Assembly (NCBI GenBank): GCA_036743315.1
Contig: DAINPV010000007.1
Span: 1-31,506 of the forward strand
Length of the DNA: 31,506 nt
Direction of reading: 5' to 3'
From: CALBTQ01 sp036743315
GTDB lineage: Bacteria; Lernaellota; Lernaellaia; Lernaellales; Lernaellaceae
Shown piece after piece: positions 22,825 through 30,534 of the stretch; the first letter of the stretch is position 1, and the number at the start of each line of letters is the position of its first letter. The notes beneath the pieces are model-generated. The model ran no database searches. It was given only the letters and a program-made list of their open reading frames with translations, and was not told the origin of the DNA. The translations under genes and the position numbers were made by a program.

Positions 22825-23700
22825 TTAAAAATTAGCGGGAACGTACAAGCGCCACGGCTTGTTGTAGGACGTTTCACGCATGTTGTGGTCGAGGTAAAAA
22901 TCGTATTTCATTTCCAAGGCACGGAACGCTCGTACCGCCGCCGCGCCGTAACCGGCGCGCTCCAGGTAAAAGCCGATCGCCTGATGATAGGGATAAACGA
23001 AGTTCAATTGTTTGTAGGTTGCCAGGAGATTGTTGGTGGAAAGCCGTCCTTTGGCCAGGCGAAACGCCTGGAGCACCTCCGCCACGCCGCCGCCGTAGTT
23101 TGGTCGCACAACGATGTCGATCAGCGTCCGTTCGACATTGGTTACGGAAAGCACTTCTCCCGTTTCCCCCAACGGATGAATAACGCCCAGTTGCCCGGTG
23201 TGCATGCCGTTCAGCAGAAAAACGCGTTGCTTTTTGAATGTGGCGAAATTGTTCGAGACGCGAACCGGCCGGTTAAAGGCGTCTTCGATTTCACTTTGCT
23301 CGATAATTTTATTTCGGCGATCCTTGGGGGATTGTTCATGGGTGACGTAGTGAACACGAGGAATTTTTTCGGTGAGTTCGTGAATGAATGTCGCCGAATA
23401 ATGGCTTAAATAGCTGTCCGGTTTAAGTGAGAGCAGGATCTCGTTATTGGAAGCTTGTCCCCAGACAAAGCGCGAGGTCGTGTGGCGCGGAAAAGAAAAA
23501 GTATGTTCTTTTAATTCCGTTCGTCGGATGAGATAATCGATAAATTGATCGAGCAACATGCTGCCGGCCAGCCGCCATTCCTGTCGCTGCTGATGAAGAA
23601 TTTGTCCCAGGTCGCGCTCGCTGAAAATGCGGCGATTCTGCCGATTGAAAAAGGCAATGATATCGGGTTTGGCGATTTGTATGCGTGATATTCCGGCCAT
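22825..23700 (-). CDS. AbiEi-like transcriptional regulator/antitoxin without a toxin partner
   Basis: 291 aa; ATG 23700 with GGAGG 4 nt upstream. The N-terminal 60 residues are helical (FSERDLGQILHQQRQEW, wing-like region), then SRFVWGQASNNEILLSLKPDSYLSHYSATFIHELTE and SVTNVERTLIDIVVRPNYGGGVAEVL. These are the blocks of AbiEi-family type IV antitoxins, whose cognate AbiEii nucleotidyltransferase normally follows. Here only 75 bp separate the stop from the next gene's start at 22749, which is not a nucleotidyltransferase. Base composition is lower in G+C than its neighbours. A 30-bp perfect palindrome covers its promoter. Confidence 0.75.
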   Translation of the reverse strand: MAGISRIQIAKPDIIAFFNRQNRRIFSERDLGQILHQQRQEWRLAGSMLLDQFIDYLIRRTELKEHTFSFPRHTTSRFVWGQASNNEILLSLKPDSYLSHYSATFIHELTEKIPRVHYVTHEQSPKDRRNKIIEQSEIEDAFNRPVRVSNNFATFKKQRVFLLNGMHTGQLGVIHPLGETGEVLSVTNVERTLIDIVVRPNYGGGVAEVLQAFRLAKGRLSTNNLLATYKQLNFVYPYHQAIGFYLERAGYGAAAVRAFRALEMKYDFYLDHNMRETSYNKPWRLYVPANF

Positions 23701-23709
23701 TTGTCCTCC

Positions 23710-23761
23710 ATATCATTTCATATGCATATGAAATGATATACTACTTTCAACAATTAATCAA
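23710..23761 (-). promoter_or_regulatory. Promoter and palindromic operator of the AbiEi-like gene
   Basis: A 30-bp perfect palindrome at 23710-23739 (half-site ATATCATTTCATATG) begins 9 bp before the start codon. On the minus strand TTGATT (23756-23761), 17-bp spacer and TATCAT (23733-23738) form a promoter whose -10 lies inside the palindrome. This is the layout of autorepression, as known for AbiEi proteins. Confidence 0.65.
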
Positions 23762-23853
23762 GACATACAGTCGCTAAATAGAACATTGGAAATCAATTGC
23801 ATCTACATGTTGTGGAAGGTTTCAATATTACTGCAGATTTCATATAATTGTTC

Positions 23854-23887
23854 TGGTAGTATAATGTACAAGTACATTATACTACCA
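23854..23887. promoter_or_regulatory. Palindrome P1 (16-bp arms, 2-bp centre)
   Basis: Arms TGGTAGTATAATGTAC and GTACATTATACTACCA around a central AA. It shares the core TAATGTAC-NN-GTACATTA with P2. It is probably an operator for a dimeric regulator or an element end; no cognate regulator is identified. Confidence 0.6.
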
Positions 23888-23939
23888 CTATACATACTTT
23901 GCAAGTAGACTTTTCAATAACAAATTAAAGCCTTTCAGT

Positions 23940-24020
23940 ATGAATTATGATTGGGTACCGATTGGTCAGAGCAACGCATTTATGTCAAAAAAAGAAGTAA
24001 TTTGTATACTTGAACAATAA
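23940..24020 (+). CDS. 26-aa ORF downstream of palindrome P1 (doubtful)
   Basis: Encodes MNYDWVPIGQSNAFMSKKEV followed by ICILEQ. The composition is protein-like and it lies about 50 bp beyond P1, but there is no clear ribosome binding site. It could be a gene remnant or chance. Confidence 0.2.
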   Translation: MNYDWVPIGQSNAFMSKKEVICILEQ

Positions 24021-24113
24021 ACCATTATTTATGTTTGTAAGAAATATTAATATAAATAGAGCCGTTTCCCTCTGAGTAGGATGGAATTAGTAATTGGTTT
24101 TACATTGTTTGGC

Positions 24114-24143
24114 ATATGCTAATGTACTTGTACATTAGCATAT
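24114..24143. promoter_or_regulatory. Palindrome P2 (14-bp arms, 2-bp centre)
   Basis: Arms ATATGCTAATGTAC and GTACATTAGCATAT around TT. The inner 18 bp match P1 apart from the central two bases. It ends 6 bp before the ATG at 24150. Confidence 0.6.
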
Positions 24144-24149
24144 AGCATT

Positions 24150-24287
24150 ATGATCAGTCAATCCGATTTTTTCAAAGAAATTAAAAATATTTTCGAGGAA
24201 ACTGCACGCACTGCAAAGATTGTTTGCGCATTAAAAAATTGCTATTTCTCCCCCCGCTCGCGCTCGGCCTTCGCCTGGGCGACCTGA
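24150..24287 (+). pseudogene. 5' fragment of an AT-rich gene, cut off at the island boundary
   Basis: 45 codons. The first 30 (MISQSDFFKEIKNIFEETAR, then TAKIVCALKN) look like the amphipathic start of a real protein. From about 24240 the frame runs into the antisense of the polymerase gene (SPRSRSAFAWAT) and stops. This suggests a gene truncated by the rearrangement that formed the boundary. No ribosome site is seen. Confidence 0.35.
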
Positions 24288-25432
24288 CCCCAGGTGACCG
24301 ACTCCTGGCCGTACTTGGCGCGCAGGCGGTCCAACGCGTGGTGCAACGCCCGCAGGCGCTCGTGCTCGGGCGAATCGCCGAACAGACCGCGCTGCCTGTT
24401 CTCTTCGTCCAGCCGCGTGGCGTTCAGGCGGAGGTAACGCACGCGCACGCGGCGGCCGAACAATTTTTCCGCCGGCGCGCGCAAGGCGGCGGCCAGTTCC
24501 ACGTCGAGGTTGGTCGGTTCCTCCAACCGGCACGAACGCGAAAAATCGCGGCCGTCGCCGAAACGCGCCGTCAATTGCAGGTTTCGCGCGACCTTGCCCT
24601 GCGTGCGCAGGTACAGGCCCAGGCGTTCGGCCAGCACGAACACCGCGGCGTCCAGTTGCAGCGCGTCGTTGGTGTCGTCGGCCAGCAGCGTTTCCGCCAT
24701 CGCCGTGGGCGTGCGCGTCGGCGGCAGCACCGGCCGCGGATCGATGCCCCGCGCGCGCTGCGCCAACACCGCCCCGAACGGACCGAAGGCCATGTGCAAA
24801 TACGCCGGATCGATCCGCGAAACCTCGCCGACCGTCCGCAGGTTCAGCTCCTCCATCAGCCGTCGCGCGCCGATCGCGCCGATGCCCGGCAGCCGCCACG
24901 GCGGCAGCGGCGAGAGAAAATCCGCCTCGTTGCCCGGCAGCACGTCCCACATGCCCGCGTGCGCCAACTCGCCGGCGACTCGGCTGACCAGCTTGTTGGT
25001 CGCCAGACCCAGGTCGCCCTCCAGCCGCAACTGCGCGCCGATCTCCCGCCGCATGTGCGCGCCCGCGTCCTTGGCCTCGCCGAGCAAGCGCCGCGTCCCG
25101 GAAATGTCCAGGTAGATGTGCCCGTAGCCTTCCGGCTCGATCAGCGGCGAATACTGCGACAGCACGCCCACCACCTTGGTCATCGCGCGGCGATACAACG
25201 CGGGATCGGGCAGGAGGATCTGCATCCGCGGGCAATAGCGCCGCGCCACGGTTAGCGGCATGCCCTCGCGCACTCCCTCCGCCCGCGCCTCGACGCTGGC
25301 CGCGGCGATCACCGTCCGTGCGCCGGTCGAGGGGATCATCACCACCGGCCGCTCGCGTAGTTGACGGTCGCGCACGCGCTCGACGGCGATGGAAAAATCC
25401 GGAATGCCGAAGTAGATGATGTGTCTGGCCAT
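24242..25432 (-). CDS. Catalytically inactive-looking Y-family DNA polymerase (ImuB/DinB-like)
   Basis: 396 aa; ATG 25432. The Y-family fold is clear: IIYFGIPDFSIAVERVRD, then REGMPLTVARRYCP, SPLIEPEGYGHIYLDISGT, GLATNKLVSRVAGE, LPGIGAIGARRLMEELNL and a C-terminal little-finger region ending DRLRAKYGQESVTWGQ. Aligned on E. coli DinB, the metal ligands Asp8, Asp103 and Glu104 correspond to Gly9, Gly104 and His105, and the steric-gate Phe to Ser14. All three carboxylates are gone, as in ImuB, the non-catalytic subunit of the ImuA-ImuB-DnaE2 mutasome. QRGLF (347-351) resembles a sliding-clamp-binding motif. No imuA or dnaE2 is present here. It is the last gene of a four-gene operon. Confidence 0.85.
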   Translation of the reverse strand: MARHIIYFGIPDFSIAVERVRDRQLRERPVVMIPSTGARTVIAAASVEARAEGVREGMPLTVARRYCPRMQILLPDPALYRRAMTKVVGVLSQYSPLIEPEGYGHIYLDISGTRRLLGEAKDAGAHMRREIGAQLRLEGDLGLATNKLVSRVAGELAHAGMWDVLPGNEADFLSPLPPWRLPGIGAIGARRLMEELNLRTVGEVSRIDPAYLHMAFGPFGAVLAQRARGIDPRPVLPPTRTPTAMAETLLADDTNDALQLDAAVFVLAERLGLYLRTQGKVARNLQLTARFGDGRDFSRSCRLEEPTNLDVELAAALRAPAEKLFGRRVRVRYLRLNATRLDEENRQRGLFGDSPEHERLRALHHALDRLRAKYGQESVTWGQVAQAKAERERGEK

Positions 25433-25459
25433 GCTCCGTCCCGTGGGATCGGCGGTGGT

Positions 25460-25954
25460 TTACGGCTGCTTCGTTTTCTGTTTGCGCTGCGTTTCCGTCG
25501 GCGCGGACGCCCGGCCCACGACGAAGGGCAGCACGGTCAGCACGTTGTCGCCCGGATCGACGATCTCCACCCGCCACGAGCCGGCTTGCTTCGCGGGAAT
25601 GGTCAATTGCGCGATCGCGTGATGCGTCTCCTTGGACAATTGCAGGTCGGTGCGACTCACCTCGGCGTCGCCGCGATACCAGACCACCGTCACCGTCTGC
25701 GCCTGCGTCGCGTCGATGATCGCCACGCGGCAATACACGACGCCCACGTCCTTCGCGAAGCTCGACGCCTCGCCGGTCAGTTTTCCGTTTTCGGTCACGC
25801 CGCTGCCCAGCGCCGCCTCGATCGTGAAGGTCGGAATGTTCATCCAATCGGTCAACGAATCGCCGAGCGCCTGGCAGCGGCATTCCTCCGCCCGGCCCAG
25901 GCTCGCGGCCAAAACGACGAACGCCGCGAACAACGACAGTCGACGCCATTGCAT
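25460..25954 (-). CDS. Periplasmic DUF2914-like protein
   Basis: 164 aa from ATG 25954 (GGAGG 7 nt upstream; an in-frame Met at 26011 lacks one). The signal peptide (MQWRRLSLFAAFVVLAASLGRA) is cleaved before EECRCQ. The mature domain has the DUF2914 pattern: VGVVYCRVAIID, VTVVWYRGDAEVSRTDLQL, then QAGSWRVEIVDPGDNVLTVLPFVV. Such small beta-sandwich domains occur in envelope proteins of unknown role. The tail is basic (TETQRKQKTKQP). It lies 27 bp before the Y-family polymerase gene and 69 bp after the SAM hydrolase gene. Confidence 0.75.
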   Translation of the reverse strand: MQWRRLSLFAAFVVLAASLGRAEECRCQALGDSLTDWMNIPTFTIEAALGSGVTENGKLTGEASSFAKDVGVVYCRVAIIDATQAQTVTVVWYRGDAEVSRTDLQLSKETHHAIAQLTIPAKQAGSWRVEIVDPGDNVLTVLPFVVGRASAPTETQRKQKTKQP

Positions 25955-26023
25955 GATGTTGCCTCCGCAAGGGTGATGATTAACTGTATGCCTTCGCGAA
26001 TGGGGAAGCAAGTTGCGGCCGGC

Positions 26024-26800
26024 TCAGCGGGCCGGTTTGATGCGCACCACGTCGCCGCGCTGGACGTTCAGATACGACGCCCCGTTGCCCTCGCGCACGG
26101 CCACTTCGACCATCCCGCACGACGCGATCAACGCCAGCGCCTCGCCCGGTCGCGCGTCGGCGTAGACCGACAGCAGCGGAATCGACTCCTGGCCGGCAAG
26201 CTCCACGACGAAAGGTCCTTCGCCCAGTTCGTTGAGGAACGCCGCGGGCAGGCCGGTGATCGCGTTGCCGAAGCGGTCGATGTGCACCACCGCCCCGATC
26301 AGGCTGTCGCCGTCGCGGCGCACGTTCCACGCCGGCAGCCGCACCGGATCCGTCACCTCCGGCCCGACGTCCTCGGGCGCCAAACCCTCCGCCAGGTGCA
26401 CCGCCGTCGGCGCGAACAGGTCGCGGCCGTGGAACGTGTTGCTGGCGTGCGGCAGCCACAAATTGGGGTTGGTCAGCGCGAACACCTGCGCCTGATGATC
26501 CAAAAACGGCGTGAACAGCCCGTTGTCCGGGCCCACGAACATCTGGCGCCGCGAGACGATCAGCAACCCGCGCCGCTCCGAGCCCACGCGCGGATCGACC
26601 ACGCCCAGATGAATCGTCTCGGGCGGGAAAAACCGCGCCGCCTGCGCCAGCACGAACGAGCCGGCCTGCACGTCGAACGGCGGAATGTTGTGACTGATGT
26701 CCACGACCGTCGCCCGGGGCGCGCGGCTGTAGACCACGCCCTTCATCGCAGCGACGTACCCGTCGCGGTTGCCGAAATCGGTGGTCATCGTGATGATCAT
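26024..26800 (-). CDS. SAM hydroxide adenosyltransferase (DUF62, fluorinase/chlorinase-like fold)
   Basis: 258 aa; ATG 26800 overlaps the previous stop as ATGA. The N-terminus TMTTDFGNRDGYVAAMKGV is the family signature. The conserved Asp-Arg-His set is Asp69 (GVVDPRVGSERR), Arg76 and His124 (NTFHGRDLFAP). GPDNGLFTP and the C-terminal domain (VVHIDRFGNAITG) complete the fold. These enzymes split SAM into adenosine and methionine using water. The chlorinase/fluorinase activity needs other pocket residues, and the Asp-Arg-His triad argues for the hydrolase. Cytoplasmic. Confidence 0.93.
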   Translation of the reverse strand: MIITMTTDFGNRDGYVAAMKGVVYSRAPRATVVDISHNIPPFDVQAGSFVLAQAARFFPPETIHLGVVDPRVGSERRGLLIVSRRQMFVGPDNGLFTPFLDHQAQVFALTNPNLWLPHASNTFHGRDLFAPTAVHLAEGLAPEDVGPEVTDPVRLPAWNVRRDGDSLIGAVVHIDRFGNAITGLPAAFLNELGEGPFVVELAGQESIPLLSVYADARPGEALALIASCGMVEVAVREGNGASYLNVQRGDVVRIKPAR

Positions 26801-27312
26801 GGGTTGCCCTGCGGTTCGATTTTATACGTGTCGATGTTCGGATTCACCTTGATGATCAAGTGAAACGTGCCCACCTGATCCGGCGCCAGGTAGATCGGGT
26901 TGATCAGCGTCGTCTCGGCAATCAGGAAACGGTTCTGCGCGTCGTAGAACGTCACTTTCACTTTCCCTTGCGCCACCGGATCGGAAAATCCGTTGCGCAC
27001 CTTGCCCTTGATGTGCAGAAAGCCGTCCTCGACGTAATAGCTGTCGTCGAGCAATTCCAACTGCGCCGAGTTGCCCGGTTTGGGCGTGGGCGTCGGCGTC
27101 GCCGCACCGCCGCCCGGCGAAAACGTCCCGCGCACCGCGCTCGCCCGATACTTGGCCGGGATGTCCTCGATCGACTCGGTGTAATGCACCTTGCCCAGCT
27201 CGTCGATCCACCGATACAGCAGGATATCGCCGGGTCTGCCGTAGGCCGACGTAACCGTCGACAACAGCAGCACAAGCAAAAGACAGACAGCGATGGCGCG
27301 GGCTGGCTTCAG
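26797..27312 (-). CDS. Exported protein with DUF4124-like and FxLYD-like domains
   Basis: The frame is open to an ATG at 27354 (185 aa), but that ATG lies inside a strong -10 box (27350-27355). The ribosome site GGGAG at 27322-27326 points instead to a start at CTG 27312 or ATC 27315. That gives a normal signal peptide (KPARAIAVCLLLVLLLSTVTSA) and about 171 aa. After it: LLYRWIDELGKVHYTESIEDIP (DUF4124-like), a Pro/Thr linker, and DGFLHIKGKVRNGFSDPV... VTFYDAQNRFLIAETTLI (FxLYD-like beta-sandwich). Probably periplasmic. It is the first gene of the operon that ends in the Y-family polymerase. Confidence 0.75.
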   Translation of the reverse strand: MKPARAIAVCLLLVLLLSTVTSAYGRPGDILLYRWIDELGKVHYTESIEDIPAKYRASAVRGTFSPGGGAATPTPTPKPGNSAQLELLDDSYYVEDGFLHIKGKVRNGFSDPVAQGKVKVTFYDAQNRFLIAETTLINPIYLAPDQVGTFHLIIKVNPNIDTYKIEPQGNP

Positions 27313-27349
27313 GATGCAAAACTCCCTTTGTTTTACAAAACTAACCTGC

Positions 27350-27377
27350 ATCATAGCAGCGAGCGATTGGCTGTCAA
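27350..27377 (-). promoter_or_regulatory. Promoter of the FxLYD/SAM-hydrolase/DUF2914/polymerase operon
   Basis: Minus strand: TTGACA (27372-27377), 16-bp spacer, TATGAT (27350-27355). No copy of the lexA inverted repeat is seen here, so SOS control by the same box is not supported. Confidence 0.6.
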
Positions 27378-27441
27378 GAATTGCCGCGCCGGATTTTTTA
27401 CATATTTGAATAATGACTCGGTTTTGCCCCGGCGGCGAACA

Positions 27442-29783
27442 TCACCGCTGGAGCAACCGCGCGCCGGTCTTCGTCGAAAGCTGCGCCGGCCGCGTCGCCG
27501 CGATCGCCCGCACGCGCTTCTCCGGCCCGACGTTCCCCGCCGCATCCACCGCGCGCACGCGCACCGCGCGCGTGTCCAGCCCGGTCAGGTCGATCGTCGC
27601 ACTGTGCAGCGGCCGGCTCCACGCGCCGTCGCCCAGACGCACCTGATAGCGCAGCGTCGCCGCGCGGCTCGCGTAATCGTGCGCCGCCAGCGTCAGCAGC
27701 GCGCGCCCGTCGTCGTGCGTCAGCGTCGCCCGGTCGATGCGCGGCCCCACGCGATCGAGCACGAACGACAACACCGCCGGTTCCCCCGCGACGCCCGCCG
27801 GCGAGATCGCCGCCGCTTCGACCGTGTGCCGGCCTTCCAGCCAGTAGGTCAGATCCAGCAACCCGTCGGGCGCCGCCTGCCAGCCGCCCCCGTCCACGCG
27901 CACGCGGAAACGCTCCGCCGTCGCCGCGCTCGCCGGATCGGTCGTCAGCCGCAGCGTCGGCCGTTCAATGCCCGCCAGGCCGGCCCGCGCCGAATTCGCG
28001 CCGTCGAGCTTCATCGCGCGCACCGTGCCGAACGTCGGCAGCGCGAAGGCCGCTTGCGGCCCCTTCGTCGCCTCCTCGACGAACGAGCAGAACAGCCCGA
28101 AGTAATCGTCGCCCGTGCCGACCGACCCGATTTCGTCGATCGTGAACTGATACCCCATCGCCGCCGGCAGCGGAATCGGCGGCAGCACGTTCACGATCAG
28201 CGGCAGCACGAAATTGATGATCCCGTTGATCAGCGTTTCCACCAGCTCCGGCGGCAGCGCGTTGAACTCCGTGCCCTCCACGTCGAACACGAACTCGCTG
28301 CCCTCCAGCGTGATGATCAGGTTGTTCTCCTCGTCCGTGTCCATCGACAGCGCCAGCGTCAGGTCGATCTCCACGTTGAGCATCGCCACGTACCGCTGGT
28401 GCTTGAGGATGTACCAGTCCAACCGGTACGGCTGCATGACCAGCGCCAGGTCGGTCGCGCCCTGGCCGACCACGAAGTGCGGATCCTCCAGCGGGTACAG
28501 GTCGATCATGTTCGCCTCGTCCTCCCACTCCGGAGCCGCGCGCCAGGGCGCCGTCATCCCCGCGAACGCCGCCAGCGACAACTCGCGGCCGTCCGCCAGA
28601 TCCCACGGGAACATCAGGCACAACTCGCCCTTGGCGAAGAAGCTGTACAGAAATTGATTGAGCAGGTCGTCGCCCAGCGCCACGCCGAAGTGGTACGGAT
28701 CGCCGCCGGGCGTCGTCGCGCCCATCGCCGGCAGCGGATTGACCGTCCAGCGGCTGCCCGGCGTCTGGCTCTCGTCGATGCACGGGTCCAGCGTCGTGCC
28801 CTGCAAAAACAGCTTGCCGGCGGTGGTCGCCAGCAGGCCGTGGCTGTCGGTTTCGAACGCGGGCGTGAAGGCGTATTCCATGATCCAGTCGCCGACCTCG
28901 CTGGTGCCCTCGAGCACCACGTCGCCCAGTTGCTCCTCGATCAACTGGTTGATCAGGTCCGGCGCCATGTCCTCGATCAACTCGGTCATCGTCGTGGTCA
29001 GCAGCAGCTCGACGATCTCCTCCAACTCCGGCGGCATGCCGGTGAACACCACGTCCAGATCGTTGAAGGCGACCTTCACCTCGTGGNNNNNNNNNNNNNN
29101 NNNNNNNNNNNNNNNNNNNNNNNNNNNNNNNNNNNNNNNNNNNNNNNNNNNNNNNNNNNNNNNNNNNNNNNNNNNNNNNNNNNNNNCGGCATGCCGGTGA
29201 ACACCACGTCCAGATCGTTGAAGGCGACCTTCACCTCGTGGATCGTGATTTCGAAGCCGTCCGGCGCGCTGTAGTCGACCGTCACCGACGCCGCGATGTC
29301 CAGCGACGTCACGTACAGGTCGATCGCCGCGAACAGCGGTTCGTCCGAGCAGGTGTTGTCGTCGCCGGTCATGCCGTCCATCTCGATGCGCACCAGCGAT
29401 TCGCCGGTCGCCGGGGCCAGCGAAATCAGCGCGTACAGCGCGTCGTTGACCAGCCCCAGCCCGCCGAGTTGGTCGGTCGAAAGCGTCACCGCGGAATTGT
29501 CGATGTTCACCGCCGCGATGTTCACGTCCGCTTCCAGGTACGACACCAGCAGGTTCGTGCAGTCCAGTTCGAGGATCGGGTTGTAGCTCATGAGCAGTTC
29601 GGGAATGCCCATCGCCGGCAGCGCGGCGGTGATCGCCTCGGACAGCCAGGCGAAGCCGCCCTCGGTGATGCGCACCGCGGCCGCATCGGGCACCGTGGCC
29701 TGCAGCGGCAAGGTCGTTTGGGCGAAAGCCGGCGCGACGGCCAGCGTTGCGATCACAACGGCCAGACAAACGAGTCGACGCAT
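27442..29783 (-). CDS. Large secreted protein, 728 aa once the false gap is removed
   Basis: ATG 29783 with GGAGGG upstream; stop 27442. The 100-N gap at 29087-29186 plus one copy of the 55-bp repeat beside it (155 bp) shift the frame. Deleting them gives 2187 bp, 729 codons, with HEVKVAFNDLDVVFTGMP read in phase on both sides. Signal peptide MRRLVCLAVVIATLAVAPAFA. Residues 25-500 are beta/helix-mixed with two acidic helical stretches (PELEEIVELLLTTTMTELIE; DLINQLIEEQ). The C-terminal 200 residues look like Ig/FN3-type domains (RFRVRVDGGGWQAAPDG, VRAVDAAGNVGPEKRV). No family assigned. Confidence 0.8.
29087..29186. other. Scaffold gap 4 (100 N), artefact of overlapping contigs
   Basis: The 55 bp before it (29032-29086) are identical to the 55 bp after it (29187-29241), so the contigs overlap by 55 bp and no sequence is missing. 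Confidence 0.95.
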
Positions 29784-29827
29784 GCGTAAATCCCTCCACC
29801 GCGGGCAGGCGGCTTCCTGCAAAAATT

Positions 29828-29857
29828 ATTATACGGCCGTTCCCCGCGCGCGGTCAA
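29828..29857 (-). promoter_or_regulatory. Promoter of the large secreted protein
   Basis: Minus strand: TTGACC (29852-29857), 18-bp spacer, consensus TATAAT (29828-29833), about 44 bp before ATG 29783. Confidence 0.65.
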
Positions 29858-29917
29858 ACATTCGCGGCGGAAAAAAGGAAAGCGTCGTTCGCCCCGGTCC
29901 GGCCCGTCGCCCGCGCC

Positions 29918-30214
29918 TCACCCGTGGAAGTACGGCTTCCGCTTGGTGAGCTGCGCGAAGTCGAAGTGGTTCATGATCCGGTGCCCGTCGTAGTCCAGGA
30001 TGCGGAAGTCGTTTTCCGCGTCCAGGTCCTCGACGACCACCTCGTACCGGTGCCCGTAGGTGTGCCGCAGCTCGTCGCCGTCCAACTCGAAGGCGACGAA
30101 CTTCTCGATGCCCTTCGCGTCCAGCTTGGCCAGCAGCGTCTCGTCCGAAATGTCCTTGTACGAGTGCAACACCACGATCGGCCCCGAACCGGTGAAAATC
30201 AGATGATGCTTCAT
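29918..30214 (-). CDS. Small conserved cytoplasmic protein (function unknown)
   Basis: 98 aa; ATG 30214 with GGGGGGATGCC before it. The sequence MKHHLIFTGSGPIVVLHSYK, then LLAKLDAKGIEKFVAFELDGDELRHTYG and FRILDYDGHRIMNHFDF, resembles short 'cytosolic' proteins common in Deltaproteobacteria, by memory of the pattern only. It has an alternating beta-alpha layout with no catalytic motif or signal peptide. It stands alone, downstream of a gene-free stretch. Confidence 0.75.
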   Translation of the reverse strand: MKHHLIFTGSGPIVVLHSYKDISDETLLAKLDAKGIEKFVAFELDGDELRHTYGHRYEVVVEDLDAENDFRILDYDGHRIMNHFDFAQLTKRKPYFHG

Positions 30215-30534
30215 GGCATCCCCCCAATTCCCCTGATTTCACACGCCTCTAAATCAAATATGGGATCGGGGGAGGGGGAGGGCAAGGTGGGGGATGATCA
30301 AACTATATGGAAGCAAGACAAATTATTATGCGCAACTCATCAACATTCCGGCGTGCAATCCACGAGGAGCTTGCGCTCACCGCTTTTTTTGCGCGCCTCG
30401 CCGTTTTTTTTCTGACACGCTTACTTCTCGAGTTCTCTGCATTTCCAATATTCAGCCAGAAATAAACTCGATTATTAAAATCTCTCAGTTTGTCATGTGT
30501 TTTATAGGCTATGGGTCAGTTCAAAATTGAACAG
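30215..30534. other. Gene-free stretch with a G-rich tract
   Basis: Holds four G runs at 30268-30293 (five G, five G, three G, five G, loops of 1, 1 and 6) that fit the G-quadruplex pattern, then increasingly AT-rich DNA. An ORF at 30294-30530 on the plus strand is not convincing. Nothing else seen. Confidence 0.6.

Larger units (their letters stand above)
23740..24241. other. AT-rich gene-poor island with two related palindromes
   Basis: Markedly AT-rich against GC-rich surroundings; the change is abrupt at about 24240. No long ORF. It holds two long palindromes (23854-23887, 24114-24143) with the same core and two short ORFs (23940-24020, 24150-24287). It looks like the debris of an acquired element. 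Confidence 0.7.

Noticed and set aside
26024..26800. Fluorinase or chlorinase
   Set aside because: The Asp-Arg-His set typical of SAM hydroxide adenosyltransferases is present, so halide use is not supported.
24242..27354. A complete imuA-imuB-dnaE2 cassette
   Set aside because: Only an ImuB-like protein is present; the neighbours are a SAM hydrolase and envelope proteins, and no copy of the lexA inverted repeat is seen at the operon promoter.
26860..29274. Long plus-strand ORF (804 aa) opposite the secreted-protein gene
   Set aside because: Arg/His-rich antisense reading that also runs through the N gap; no recognisable domain.
29242..29799. Alternative N-terminus of the large secreted protein in the frame that continues through the gap
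   Set aside because: It lacks a signal peptide and coding character; the frame shift comes from the false gap.
30294..30530. 78-aa plus-strand ORF
   Set aside because: No ribosome site, no domain, and composition like non-coding AT-rich DNA.
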